Shown piece after piece: positions 55,571-64,000 of a stretch of 64,000 bases of DNA. Below the pieces are notes generated by a model that made no database searches, had not been told where the DNA came from, and worked only from the letters and a program-made list of their open reading frames with translations. Origin of the DNA: Paenibacillus glycanilyticus NBRC 16618 (GTDB lineage Bacteria > Bacillota > Bacilli > Paenibacillales > Paenibacillaceae); assembly GCF_004000805.1 (NCBI RefSeq), contig NZ_BILY01000011.1, positions 62,001-126,000 on the forward strand, in the 5' to 3' direction. Made by a program: the position numbers and the translations under genes. How positions within the stretch are numbered: the first letter of the stretch is position 1; each line of letters begins with the position of its first letter.

Positions 55571-56362
55571 TCATCCTATTCCAAGAAACTTGCGGAAGCG
55601 TTTGAAGGCACCGGCCTTCTCATCGAGCAGCATAAGCGGAACCATATCCCCCAGTATGCGGCGAGCGATATTGCGGTAAGCGATAGCGGCACGCGAAGAA
55701 GGATCCATCACCGTTGGTTCTCCGGAATTGGCAGCCTTGATAACCTTCTCGTCATCAGGGACAATCCCAAGCAGATCAACGGCGAGCACTTGGCAAATTT
55801 CATCAATATCAAGCATTTCGCCGTTCTTCACCATGTTCTGGCGAATCCGGTTAATAATTATTTTGGATGGAATCTGCTCTTTCTCGAGCAGTCCGATAAC
55901 ACGGTCAGCATCCCGTACCGCGGCATTCTCCGGCGTTGTTACAACAATCGCGCGATCCGCGCCTGCAATCGCATTGCGGAAGCCATGCTCAATGCCTGCC
56001 GGACAATCAATGATCACGTAATCGAAATCCTTCTTGAGCTCGAGTACCATATCCCGGACTTGATCCGGCGATACGTCCTGCTTATCCTTGGTTTGGGCAG
56101 CAGGCAGCATGTACAGCTCTTCAAAGCGCTTGTCTTTAATCAAAGCCTGATTAAGCCGGCAGCGTCCTTCGGCTACATCAATCAGGTCATAAATAATTCG
56201 ATTCTCAAGTCCCATTACAACATCCAAATTACGCAATCCGATGTCGGTATCGACCATACAAACCTTTTTGCCAAGCAAAGCAAGTGCCGTACCTAAATTA
56301 GCCGAGGTCGTCGTTTTACCGACTCCACCTTTGCCTGATGTTACAACAATCGCCTCTCCCAT
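55571..56362 (-). CDS. minD: Septum site-determining ATPase MinD
   Basis: ParA-like ATPase of 263 residues, recruiting MinC to the membrane. Deviant Walker A TSGKGGVGKTTTSANLG at the N-terminus, switch DTDIGLRNLDVVMGLENR, Walker B YVIIDCPAG, and a C-terminal amphipathic membrane-targeting helix GAFKRFRKFLG. It lies 13 bp after minC. Confidence 0.98.
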   Translation of the reverse strand: MGEAIVVTSGKGGVGKTTTSANLGTALALLGKKVCMVDTDIGLRNLDVVMGLENRIIYDLIDVAEGRCRLNQALIKDKRFEELYMLPAAQTKDKQDVSPDQVRDMVLELKKDFDYVIIDCPAGIEHGFRNAIAGADRAIVVTTPENAAVRDADRVIGLLEKEQIPSKIIINRIRQNMVKNGEMLDIDEICQVLAVDLLGIVPDDEKVIKAANSGEPTVMDPSSRAAIAYRNIARRILGDMVPLMLLDEKAGAFKRFRKFLGIG

Positions 56363-56375
56363 GCATGAACACCCC

Positions 56376-57032
56376 TTATACCTTAATCGGATTATTGCGT
56401 AAACGGAATAATTGCGTCATTTTGTCAATCTGCATGTTTCCCTCATACAAATAAGCGAATTCCATGGCTGCATCCCCGGACATCCATTCCTCCGGAGGAC
56501 GGCTGATGACATCGGCAATTCGAAGCTGGGTTGGACGCATAAGCGAAGCGGCGATAATGACATCCGTTCTGCCGTTTACGCCTGCATGGGCGACACCTCT
56601 CAGTGCGCCCATTACGTATATATCTCCGCTGCACAAGATTGTACCGCCCGGATTGACATCCCCAGCTAGCAGCAGGTCACCGTCATGCTCTATCGTTTGG
56701 CCGGAACGGATAATTCCCGTTATAACATGAGGGCCGGCGGGAGCCGTATTAGCTCCATCCTGCATCGCAGAGGACGATTCAATCGACTGAACCATTAAAT
56801 TGCCCTGCGAGCGAATGACCGATTTGATCCGTTCCTTCTCATCCTCGCCAATCTGCCTTGTCCCAAGTTTCACATGCACGTGCACGAGCGGGCCGGTCAG
56901 CAGCTGCTGATGCGTTTTCTCAAGCTTATACTGCAGCTCGTCAAGCAAAACCGCAAATTCGCACTTATCGTCGAGAAGGAACACGAGACCTTCCTTGACA
57001 CCTTTTATCATAATATGCTGCTTCTCGGTCAC
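56376..57032 (-). CDS. minC: Septum site-determining protein MinC
   Basis: Division inhibitor acting on FtsZ, 218 residues. The N-terminal FtsZ-interacting domain (1-100) is joined by a linker to a C-terminal beta-helix (about 110-215; IIRSGQTIEHDGDLLLAGDVNPGG and GALRGVAHAG) that dimerises and binds MinD. The start is GTG. Confidence 0.96.
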   Translation of the reverse strand: MTEKQHIMIKGVKEGLVFLLDDKCEFAVLLDELQYKLEKTHQQLLTGPLVHVHVKLGTRQIGEDEKERIKSVIRSQGNLMVQSIESSSAMQDGANTAPAGPHVITGIIRSGQTIEHDGDLLLAGDVNPGGTILCSGDIYVMGALRGVAHAGVNGRTDVIIAASLMRPTQLRIADVISRPPEEWMSGDAAMEFAYLYEGNMQIDKMTQLFRLRNNPIKV

Positions 57033-57098
57033 GTCTGTCCCTCCCCAACGTAATCCATTCTTTTCACGGAGTGCAAATTCCTGCTTCCTGCCTATAAA

Positions 57099-57632
57099 TT
57101 ATTCTTCCTCCGAATCCGGATTCAGCTTCAAATGGCTCTCGAAAAGACGCCTTGCCGGTACGTAGACCGCCAGCGCAAAGACCAGCTGAAGGAACAGGCT
57201 TGGCAAAATATGATCCATCAGCGCCCAGGCATACGTTTCTTTCGTAATCCGGAAAACCATATTTACGAAATACACGATCGTGTCGTACAGAATAGAGCCG
57301 AGGCCAACCACGGACAACGCCGTGAGCAGCGTGCTGCGCCGGCGCTCCAGCAGTACGCCGGTATAGTATCCGATAAGTCCCATGGAAAAGGCGTTAACAC
57401 CCATTAAATGTCCGAAGTAGACGACATCCTGCAGAAAGCCAAAGCTTATTCCGAAAAATAAAGCCCGGTGCCGACCGCTGTATAAGGCTGCGAAAACAAC
57501 AAAAACGAACATAAAATGAGGAACGATTCTTCCCGTCAGCTCAATCGGAATAAGCCAAGGCATGATAGCGCCCTCTATGATAAATAGGAGCAGCATGACA
57601 AGAATAAGCCGGTTGATGCCTTTGTCGCCCAT
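57099..57632 (-). CDS. mreD: Rod shape-determining protein MreD
   Basis: A 177-residue protein with five to six TM helices, part of the elongasome with MreB, MreC and RodA. The preferred start MGDKGINRLIL (57632) has GGGAG nine bases upstream; an ATG three codons earlier overlaps mreC by 8 bp. The sequence is divergent, as usual for MreD; identity rests on position, length and topology. The acidic end is PDSEEE. Confidence 0.9.
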   Translation of the reverse strand: MGDKGINRLILVMLLLFIIEGAIMPWLIPIELTGRIVPHFMFVFVVFAALYSGRHRALFFGISFGFLQDVVYFGHLMGVNAFSMGLIGYYTGVLLERRRSTLLTALSVVGLGSILYDTIVYFVNMVFRITKETYAWALMDHILPSLFLQLVFALAVYVPARRLFESHLKLNPDSEEE

Positions 57633-57633
57633 C

Positions 57634-58503
57634 TTATTCATCTCCCGATTCCGTCGGCTGAACGACGAACACTTCGGTCAGATGATCGAACTTGGCTGCC
57701 ATTTTAATCGTAGCGGTATGGGTAAGGCCAAAATCGCCGACCTGCCTTGTTTCTACCGTACCGATCACGAGACCGCGAGGGTAAACATTGCCGAGTCCGG
57801 ATGTAATAACCGTATCGTCAACAATCATTTTATCGTTTTCGGCAATTTTGGTCATAATGAGGCGATCTGTTTCCTTATCATAGCTGCCGACAATGCCAAA
57901 CGACTCGTTCTCCCTGCCGAGAACCGTTGCCGCAATGGCGTTTGACGTTGGAGAGGTGTCATCCAGTTCCGTAAGCGGAGTTACCGTTGCCGTGTACGGG
58001 CGGACATTGCTGACAAGTCCAACAAGCCCGTCAATTGTCGTTACGGCCATATTGGGCTTGATTCCGTTCTTGGAACCAAGGTTTATAACCATCGTATGAT
58101 TGTATGGATCGTTATCAATTGCAATAACTTGGGCAATCAAATAATTGTATTTGTACATGTTCTTCTGTCGTTCCGTAAAGTGCAGCTCTTTCTGCAGCCG
58201 CTCGTTCTCCTTCTGGACAAAATTATAATTAATTTTGTCCCGCGCGTAAGCAGCAGCCGTCAGCTTCAGCTGTTCGTTCTCCTCATGCAGCGTCTTGAGC
58301 TCGCGAATGTCCTCAAAGAAGCCCGCTACTAATCCAGCGGGCTTGTAGAACCATTGCTGCGCGAATCCAACAGAATCGCCGAGAAATTTCTCGGGCCAAG
58401 TCAGCTCCTTGCGGTCGCTTAGCGAGAAACCGATAACCGCAATGAACAGGATTAATCCGATCATAAGCATAAACAACCGCTTATTTCTTAGCAGCTTAAA
58501 CAG
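57634..58503 (-). CDS. mreC: Rod shape-determining protein MreC, probable CTG start
   Basis: Bitopic scaffold of the elongasome: TM helix (about 12-30), coiled coil (DIRELKTLHEENEQLKLTAAAY), then a beta-domain with VINLGSKNGIKPNMAV and YPRGLVIGTVE. The canonical N-terminus FKLLRNKRLFMLMIG is encoded in frame, but the only start codon in front of it is CTG (58503), with AGGTGAT five bases upstream and an in-frame TGA shortly before. A TTG at 58476 would remove nine of these residues and has no ribosome-binding site. Length from CTG is 289 residues. Confidence 0.9.
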   Translation of the reverse strand: MFKLLRNKRLFMLMIGLILFIAVIGFSLSDRKELTWPEKFLGDSVGFAQQWFYKPAGLVAGFFEDIRELKTLHEENEQLKLTAAAYARDKINYNFVQKENERLQKELHFTERQKNMYKYNYLIAQVIAIDNDPYNHTMVINLGSKNGIKPNMAVTTIDGLVGLVSNVRPYTATVTPLTELDDTSPTSNAIAATVLGRENESFGIVGSYDKETDRLIMTKIAENDKMIVDDTVITSGLGNVYPRGLVIGTVETRQVGDFGLTHTATIKMAAKFDHLTEVFVVQPTESGDE

Positions 58504-58547
58504 TTTTAATCACCTGCCCGTTCCATATCCTAACCGCTCTGGTTCTC

Positions 58548-59609
<1,062 letters not shown>

Positions 59610-59611
59610 TT

Positions 59612-59641
59612 ATTATATTACATGTAACCATGTTCCTTCAA
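59612..59641 (-). promoter_or_regulatory. Sigma-A promoter of mreB
   Basis: TTGAAG (59641-59636), an 18-bp spacer and TATAAT (59617-59612) on the minus strand. It overlaps the last codons of radC. Confidence 0.75.
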
Positions 59642-60304
59642 ACTGATAAACCTTCCATCCCCGATGACCAAATGGTCCAGCACTTCAATCCCCATCAGTT
59701 CACCAGCCTCCACAAGGCGCTTCGTTAATGTGACGTCCTCCGGGCTTGGCATAGGGTCTCCGCTCGGATGATTATGAACACAAATAATTGAAGCACTGCC
59801 GGCTTTCACGGCCGCTCGAAAAACCTCTCTTGGATGAACAAGAGACGCATTAAGCGTACCAACCGATAGCGTTTCCCGGGCAATAATATGGTTCTTCGTA
59901 TTCAGAAACAGGCAGACGAAGTGCTCCTTTTTCAGGTAGCGCATCTCTTCCATCACATAGTTCGCAGCATCCTGCGGTTTACGTACCGTCACAATCTCGC
60001 CTTGTCCGCTCCGTACAATACGGCGTCCAAGCTCGATTCCGGCCCGCAGCTGGACCGCTTTTGCCGGTCCGATCCCTTTTATAGCCGTCAGCTCGCTCAT
60101 GCTCATATCGAGCAAATTGCGCAAGCTTCCGCATTCTTTCAATATTTTACCAGCCAAATGCACAGCCGATTCTTGCTTTGTACCCGTACGCAGCAGAATC
60201 GCAAGCAATTCGGTATGGCTAAGCGCTTCGGCCCCATATTGCATCATGCGTTCTCTTGGTCGCTCTTCATGGGGGACATTTCGTAACAGATTGCCTTGCT
60301 CCAT
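59618..60304 (-). CDS. radC: RadC-family JAB1/MPN/Mov34 (JAMM) protein
   Basis: A 228-residue protein. N-terminal UPF0758 helix-hairpin-helix part (IKGIGPAKAVQL) and a C-terminal JAMM domain with the metal site HNHPSGDPMPSPED. Long described as a DNA-repair protein, but its true role is uncertain. It lies between maf and mreB, as in B. subtilis. Confidence 0.95.
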   Translation of the reverse strand: MEQGNLLRNVPHEERPRERMMQYGAEALSHTELLAILLRTGTKQESAVHLAGKILKECGSLRNLLDMSMSELTAIKGIGPAKAVQLRAGIELGRRIVRSGQGEIVTVRKPQDAANYVMEEMRYLKKEHFVCLFLNTKNHIIARETLSVGTLNASLVHPREVFRAAVKAGSASIICVHNHPSGDPMPSPEDVTLTKRLVEAGELMGIEVLDHLVIGDGRFISLKEHGYM

Positions 60305-60388
60305 GTCCGTCCCTGCCTCTTCCAGCTAAAATGATATGGCATTACTTGGTGTTATGTCCAAATCAAGGTCACTTCATGAAAAGTTAAT

Positions 60389-61036
60389 CTAGAAAACCTG
60401 AATTTCGTATTGAGCAAGCATGTCCGACAACAGAGACACCGGCAGGCCAACGACATTAAAATAACAGCCGTCAATCTTCTCGACCAGCGTTGCGCCAAGT
60501 CCCTGAATCCCGTATGCACCTGCTTTATCATCGGGTTCGCCCGTTGCGATATACCGCTTCAGTACTTCATCTCGCATCGGCTTCATATAAACCTTCGTCA
60601 TCCGATGCGCGGAAGTCTCGGCACCGGTCTCCGCAACCACGCAAGCCACTCCCGTATAAACTTCATGCTCTCGTCCTTGAAGGCTCTGCAGCATGGACAA
60701 TGCATCTTCATGGTCCTTCGGCTTGCCAAGCACCCGGCCGTCTACAACAACAATCGTGTCTGCTCCAACCACGAGAGAACAATTCTCTTCCCGGCGTTCC
60801 TTCAGAATAGCTGCGGTCGCGTGCGCCTTGCGGAGAGCCAGCTGCTCGACAATATGCGCAGGCGCCCAATCGGAAGGTACCGACTCGTCGGCATCAGAGG
60901 ACAAAATATAAACCGGCAAGGAAAGGCCCAGGGATGCGACCAGTTCCTTCCGGCGCGGTGACGACGATGCCAGCACAAGCTGGCTGATCGGTTTAGTCGA
61001 TTCATACTTGCTCAAAAGTCCCACTTGCTCCTTCAT
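60389..61036 (-). CDS. maf: Maf nucleoside triphosphate pyrophosphatase
   Basis: House-cleaning dTTP/UTP pyrophosphatase family, up to 215 residues. LVLASSSPRRKELVASLGL is the substrate-binding loop, then SDADESVP, VVGADTIVVVDGRVLGKP, YTGVAC and DDKAGAYGIQG. The start is uncertain: ATG at 61036 lacks a clear site, whereas AAGGAG inside its first codons points to a TTG at 61015. Confidence 0.93.
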   Translation of the reverse strand: MKEQVGLLSKYESTKPISQLVLASSSPRRKELVASLGLSLPVYILSSDADESVPSDWAPAHIVEQLALRKAHATAAILKERREENCSLVVGADTIVVVDGRVLGKPKDHEDALSMLQSLQGREHEVYTGVACVVAETGAETSAHRMTKVYMKPMRDEVLKRYIATGEPDDKAGAYGIQGLGATLVEKIDGCYFNVVGLPVSLLSDMLAQYEIQVF

Positions 61037-61057
61037 TTCCGGCCGTGTGTGGCCGGT

Positions 61058-61300
61058 TTACATTTTACGATATAACCAAATAGCGGCTAGAGCGCCAATA
61101 ATACTGAACAAACTAATTTGAACATGTACATTCAGATCCAGGCTGAGCACATACAGATCAACGGCAGGAGACCAGGTTGTATCGATTGTTTTGGTCAAAA
61201 AAGAGATTCCGGATACCGGCTCAAGCCATCGCGCAACGAGTGCGCCGGCCACTAAGCCCAGCACGAGGAAAAGCAATAAAATCCAGCCGTTTTTCTTCAT
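61058..61300 (-). CDS. DUF4321 small membrane protein
   Basis: An 80-residue protein with two TM helices (about 5-23 and 58-77) around a short loop containing PVSGISFLTKTIDTTWSPAVDLYVLSLD, the DUF4321 pattern found in sporulating Firmicutes. Function unknown. It lies between maf and the SPOR-domain gene on the same strand. Confidence 0.85.
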   Translation of the reverse strand: MKKNGWILLLFLVLGLVAGALVARWLEPVSGISFLTKTIDTTWSPAVDLYVLSLDLNVHVQISLFSIIGALAAIWLYRKM

Positions 61301-61362
61301 TATTCAACGCCTCTCGCCATTTATTGACACCTGCTCCCTATTATACTTAGGTTCGATTTCGT

Positions 61363-62868
61363 TTACAATGCGTTGATCGATTCATACCATTGTTTTTGCG
61401 TTGCGACCGCGTCCATCAGCGCGTCCTGGACAGCCCACAAATGCGATTGCGACGGCTTTTTATCGTATTCCTCTAGCGATTTGGCCGCTGTATTCATAGA
61501 TTGAATTAATTTTATGAGAAATGCTTTTCCGGACTCATCCGTTACGCCTGCCTGCATCGCTTTTACGCTTCCCGTCCACTTCTGATACTCGGTTTTCCAG
61601 GATTCGGCAGCGGCGGAGCTAAGCGGCGACAAGCTTGGCTGCTCCAGCTGCGTTAAGGCCAGTTCATCTAGCATGCCGATCAGACCGATTGTATTGTTCA
61701 TAAATGCCGCTGCCGCTTTGGCGTCTCCCGCAAACGGGAACTGCTCGGGCACTTGAATGTCGATCTGCTTGATATAGACGGGAACATCTTCGCCAAGATC
61801 ATTGCTGAGGGCAAGCGCCCGATCACGGTCTATCGCCATTCCGGCATATACCCGGTAGTCGTTAGCCGTTTGCAGACCGGCAGCAGCCAGCCCTTTATCC
61901 GACAGTTCCTTAATGGCAGCGTCTCTGCCTTCCGTGTTGCTGAATACCCCGTATTGAAGCAGCTGATACGACTGAAGCGGTATGTCCAGCTTCACCCGGC
62001 CTGCCGCCTGACCAGTCGAAGGACTGGACGTGCTTCCATTCGTATTCGTTTTACCCCCGCTTGGCGACGCGCTAGGATTCGTTACGGATCCGTTAACGGG
62101 ATTGGCCAGCTTATTATTGGAATCGGATTGATCCGGCGTATTCGTAAACAGGGAGAGCAGCAAGTAGCCGAACAACGCACCCGTTGCCAGCGCTCCGGCT
62201 ACGGATAGAAACACTTTGATCCAGGATGGAGGTGCGGAATAATTATGAACGGGACCGGACCAGCGATTTGCCTTCTGTCCATTGTTATTCAGGTTCAGGT
62301 TCAGGTCCAGCTCCGGATAATGCTGAAGCTCGCCCCAAGGATCGGATTCCTGTTGCATAGGCACGGCATGCATCTCAGGCTGTACGGACTTTGGTGGTGC
62401 GGACTTTGAAGCGGACTTTGGTTCGGACTGCGGGATCGACTCTGCCGCGGGTTGCGCCTTTTGACGGGGATGCCACTGCGCGGGTCGCTGCGGCTGCTTG
62501 GCTGTCTGTCCAGGCTTCGGCTGAGAGTCAAGAACGGCCGAGTCTTGAACAAGCTTTGGCTTTGTTACCGGTAGAGCGGCGGGAGCTGCCTGCCTCTTCT
62601 CCGCTGCTGGAGCCGGTTTTGGATCCGTCTCGCGAATCAGATCCTCAAGCGCGCTGACATCCTCTTGGAACGGACTCATCCAGGGACTAAACGGGCTTTC
62701 CGCAGTCTCATATTCGGTTTTGGCATAGAGAGGCACAATATTCGAAGGCTTGCCCTGCTCCCGTTCCGGGGCTTGCTGAGGCTTAGCGCTGATTTCCTTG
62801 CGGCCTTTGTCTTCAACACTCTGGCCGGTACGGTCAAATCGGTAAGTGATCCGGTTATTCTTGTTCAT
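61363..62868 (-). CDS. SpoIIB-like SPOR-domain membrane protein
   Basis: A 501-residue bitopic protein. Long disordered cytoplasmic N-terminus rich in Pro, Gln and Lys (about 1-215), a TM helix (about 218-243, FLSVAGALATGALFGYLLL), a Ser/Asn/Gly linker (250-290), a SPOR domain (about 293-370, SYQLLQYGVFSNTEGRDAAIKEL) that binds denuded glycan at the septum, and a helical C-terminal domain. B. subtilis spoIIB occupies the same spot next to maf and helps SpoIIDMP localisation during engulfment. The identity rests on context and SPOR topology. Confidence 0.75.
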   Translation of the reverse strand: MNKNNRITYRFDRTGQSVEDKGRKEISAKPQQAPEREQGKPSNIVPLYAKTEYETAESPFSPWMSPFQEDVSALEDLIRETDPKPAPAAEKRQAAPAALPVTKPKLVQDSAVLDSQPKPGQTAKQPQRPAQWHPRQKAQPAAESIPQSEPKSASKSAPPKSVQPEMHAVPMQQESDPWGELQHYPELDLNLNLNNNGQKANRWSGPVHNYSAPPSWIKVFLSVAGALATGALFGYLLLSLFTNTPDQSDSNNKLANPVNGSVTNPSASPSGGKTNTNGSTSSPSTGQAAGRVKLDIPLQSYQLLQYGVFSNTEGRDAAIKELSDKGLAAAGLQTANDYRVYAGMAIDRDRALALSNDLGEDVPVYIKQIDIQVPEQFPFAGDAKAAAAFMNNTIGLIGMLDELALTQLEQPSLSPLSSAAAESWKTEYQKWTGSVKAMQAGVTDESGKAFLIKLIQSMNTAAKSLEEYDKKPSQSHLWAVQDALMDAVATQKQWYESINAL

Positions 62869-62953
62869 GTCATTCTCTCCTTGTCCCGTTCTTCTACTGC
62901 TACTCTATGAGATTCGATAGAGAATTATGATAGATTTGCCTGACTCGCTCACT

Positions 62954-62997
62954 AAAAAAACGCCCTGAAAAACCTCGTTCGAGGCTTTCAGGGCGTT
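62954..62997 (-). terminator. Terminator of murC
   Basis: A 12-bp stem AACGCCCTGAAA/TTTCAGGGCGTT (62986-62997 with 62959-62970) plus an inner CCTCG/CGAGG pair, followed by seven T on the minus strand. Confidence 0.9.
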
Positions 62998-63020
62998 CTT
63001 CGCCATGCTTGATTTATGGT

Positions 63021-64000
63021 TTATGCTTTTGCTTTCAGCGTCTTCGCAAGCGCATCCGCCGTTTTCCAAATGTCGCCTGCACCCATCGTAATAACAAGAT
63101 CGCCTGGAGCAACCTTGGCGGTCAAATGCTCCAGCACCTCTTCTTTCGTCGGGATATAAGACGTGTTCGCATTGCTGTTTGTCTTGATCATCTCAACCAG
63201 CTTCCGGGAATGAACCCCTTCAATCTGCTGCTCGCCAGCCGGCGAATAGATATCCGTAATGATTACCTCATCCGCCTCCGGGAATGCCCGGCTGAACTGC
63301 TCCAGCAGGAAGAAGGTGCGCGTGTAGCGCTGAGGCTGGAATACCGCAATAATACGCTTACCCGTTGCTTTTGCTGCGCTTATCGTTGCCTGAATCTCCG
63401 TCGGATGATGCGCGTAATCGTCAATGACCAGAATGTCATTCACTTCGCCAAGCACCTGGAACCGGCGTTTCGCTCCGATAAATTCGTGAATGGCTTCCGC
63501 AACCTTATCAAAGGACAGCCCTGCTTCCAGGCAGGTAATAACCGTTGCCAGCGCGTTGTACACATTGTGGCGGCCCGGAACGGACAATTCGATGGTGCCA
63601 AGCGTCGAACCGCGATGCGTCATTTCAAACGATACCTTGCGGTCGCCAAGGCTGATATTTTCCGCTTTATACTCGGCATCGCCGTCGATGCCGTAAGTAA
63701 TCAGCTTCGAGGCTGTGTCCGCATCAAGCTTCGGAAGCAGCTCGGTGATCGTCTCGTCGTCCGCGCATACAATCGCCTTGCCGTCTGTCTTCACCTGGGA
63801 CAGGAATTTGACGTACGCCGCTTTCAGCTTGCCGAAATCACCGTCGTAGTTCTCCAGATGGTCAGGCTCAATATTCGTTACAATAGCAATGCTTGGGTGA
63901 TACTGCAAGAATGAACCGTCGCTTTCATCCGCTTCCGCAACGACGTATTCGCCTTTGCCGGCTTTTGCGTTCGTTCCCACATTGACGATCTCGCCGCCGA
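63021..64000 (-). CDS. murC: UDP-N-acetylmuramate--L-alanine ligase, N-terminus beyond right edge
   Basis: Mur ligase adding L-Ala to UDP-MurNAc. The window holds the C-terminal ~326 residues, entering in frame at GGEIVNVGTNAKAGKG. Visible are EADESDGSFL, NIEPDHLENYDGDF, the carbamate-Lys/His region SVPGRHNVYNALA, DDYAHHPTEIQATI and FQPQRYTRT in the C-terminal domain. The N-terminal UDP-binding domain and the ATP loop lie outside the window. A GTG at 63980 can look like a start but is internal. Confidence 0.96.
   Translation of the reverse strand, partial: GGEIVNVGTNAKAGKGEYVVAEADESDGSFLQYHPSIAIVTNIEPDHLENYDGDFGKLKAAYVKFLSQVKTDGKAIVCADDETITELLPKLDADTASKLITYGIDGDAEYKAENISLGDRKVSFEMTHRGSTLGTIELSVPGRHNVYNALATVITCLEAGLSFDKVAEAIHEFIGAKRRFQVLGEVNDILVIDDYAHHPTEIQATISAAKATGKRIIAVFQPQRYTRTFFLLEQFSRAFPEADEVIITDIYSPAGEQQIEGVHSRKLVEMIKTNSNANTSYIPTKEEVLEHLTAKVAPGDLVITMGAGDIWKTADALAKTLKAKA

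Noticed and set aside
63021-63980. Complete short Mur ligase starting at GTG 63980
   Set aside because: The frame stays open to the window edge with the conserved GGEIVN before it, so murC is simply truncated by the window.

Overview
The window is a chromosomal stretch of an endospore-forming, low-to-mid GC Gram-positive bacterium. The best guess is Paenibacillus or a close relative in the Paenibacillaceae. The evidence is gene order: murC - spoIIB-like - maf - radC - mreBCD - minCD - rodA - spoIVFA/FB - rng - rplU/prp/rpmA - spo0B - obgE - pheB...pheA - safA-like - bofC - ruvCAB - queA - tgt - yajC - spoVB - comN - secDF - recJ - apt - relA - dtd - hisS - aspS - tcdA - rarA. This is essentially the Bacillus subtilis spoIIB-to-rarA backbone. 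The additions are typical of Paenibacillus: a YesM/YesN two-component system beside an LplABC-type sugar transporter, and a large LysM protein with NVSP/GYG repeats. The genus call is inference from recall, not a database match. Almost every gene is on the minus strand, so the operons read from high to low coordinates.

Right part (about 49.5-64 kb): cell-wall synthesis (murC, cut by the right edge), sporulation (SpoIIB-like, SpoIVFA/FB), shape and division (mreBCD, rodA, minCD), DNA repair (radC, maf), RNase G-type nuclease, and ribosomal proteins L21 and L27 with the protease that trims L27. Middle (about 37.9-49.4 kb): Spo0B-like phosphotransferase, Obg, a pheB-hom-thrB-pheA amino-acid operon, a repeat-rich LysM spore protein, BofC and ruvCAB. 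Then (about 22-38 kb): a SpoIID-like protein, queuosine genes, YajC, SecDF, ComN, SpoVB, RecJ, Apt and several membrane proteins. Left part (about 1-22 kb): the LplBC/solute-binding/YesNM cassette, relA-dtd, the T-box controlled hisS-aspS(-tcdA) operon, and rarA. On the plus strand lies a small signalling island with a GNAT/FeeM-like acyltransferase, a chemoreceptor and a PAS-GGDEF-EAL-PilZ protein.

I found no phage, insertion sequence, CRISPR array, rRNA or tRNA. The most interesting unexplained features are non-coding. (1) A family of short hairpins with compensatory arm changes runs into U4-5 and then directly into the Shine-Dalgarno sequence of hisS, tcdA and the sugar permease gene. (2) Two long imperfect palindromes of about 150 and 365 bp lie between genes. 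(3) The T-box in front of hisS appears to read aspartate rather than histidine. Coding-level oddities are a CDF transporter that has lost its usual metal ligands, a probable CTG start for mreC, and a SpoIID-like domain split by an insertion.
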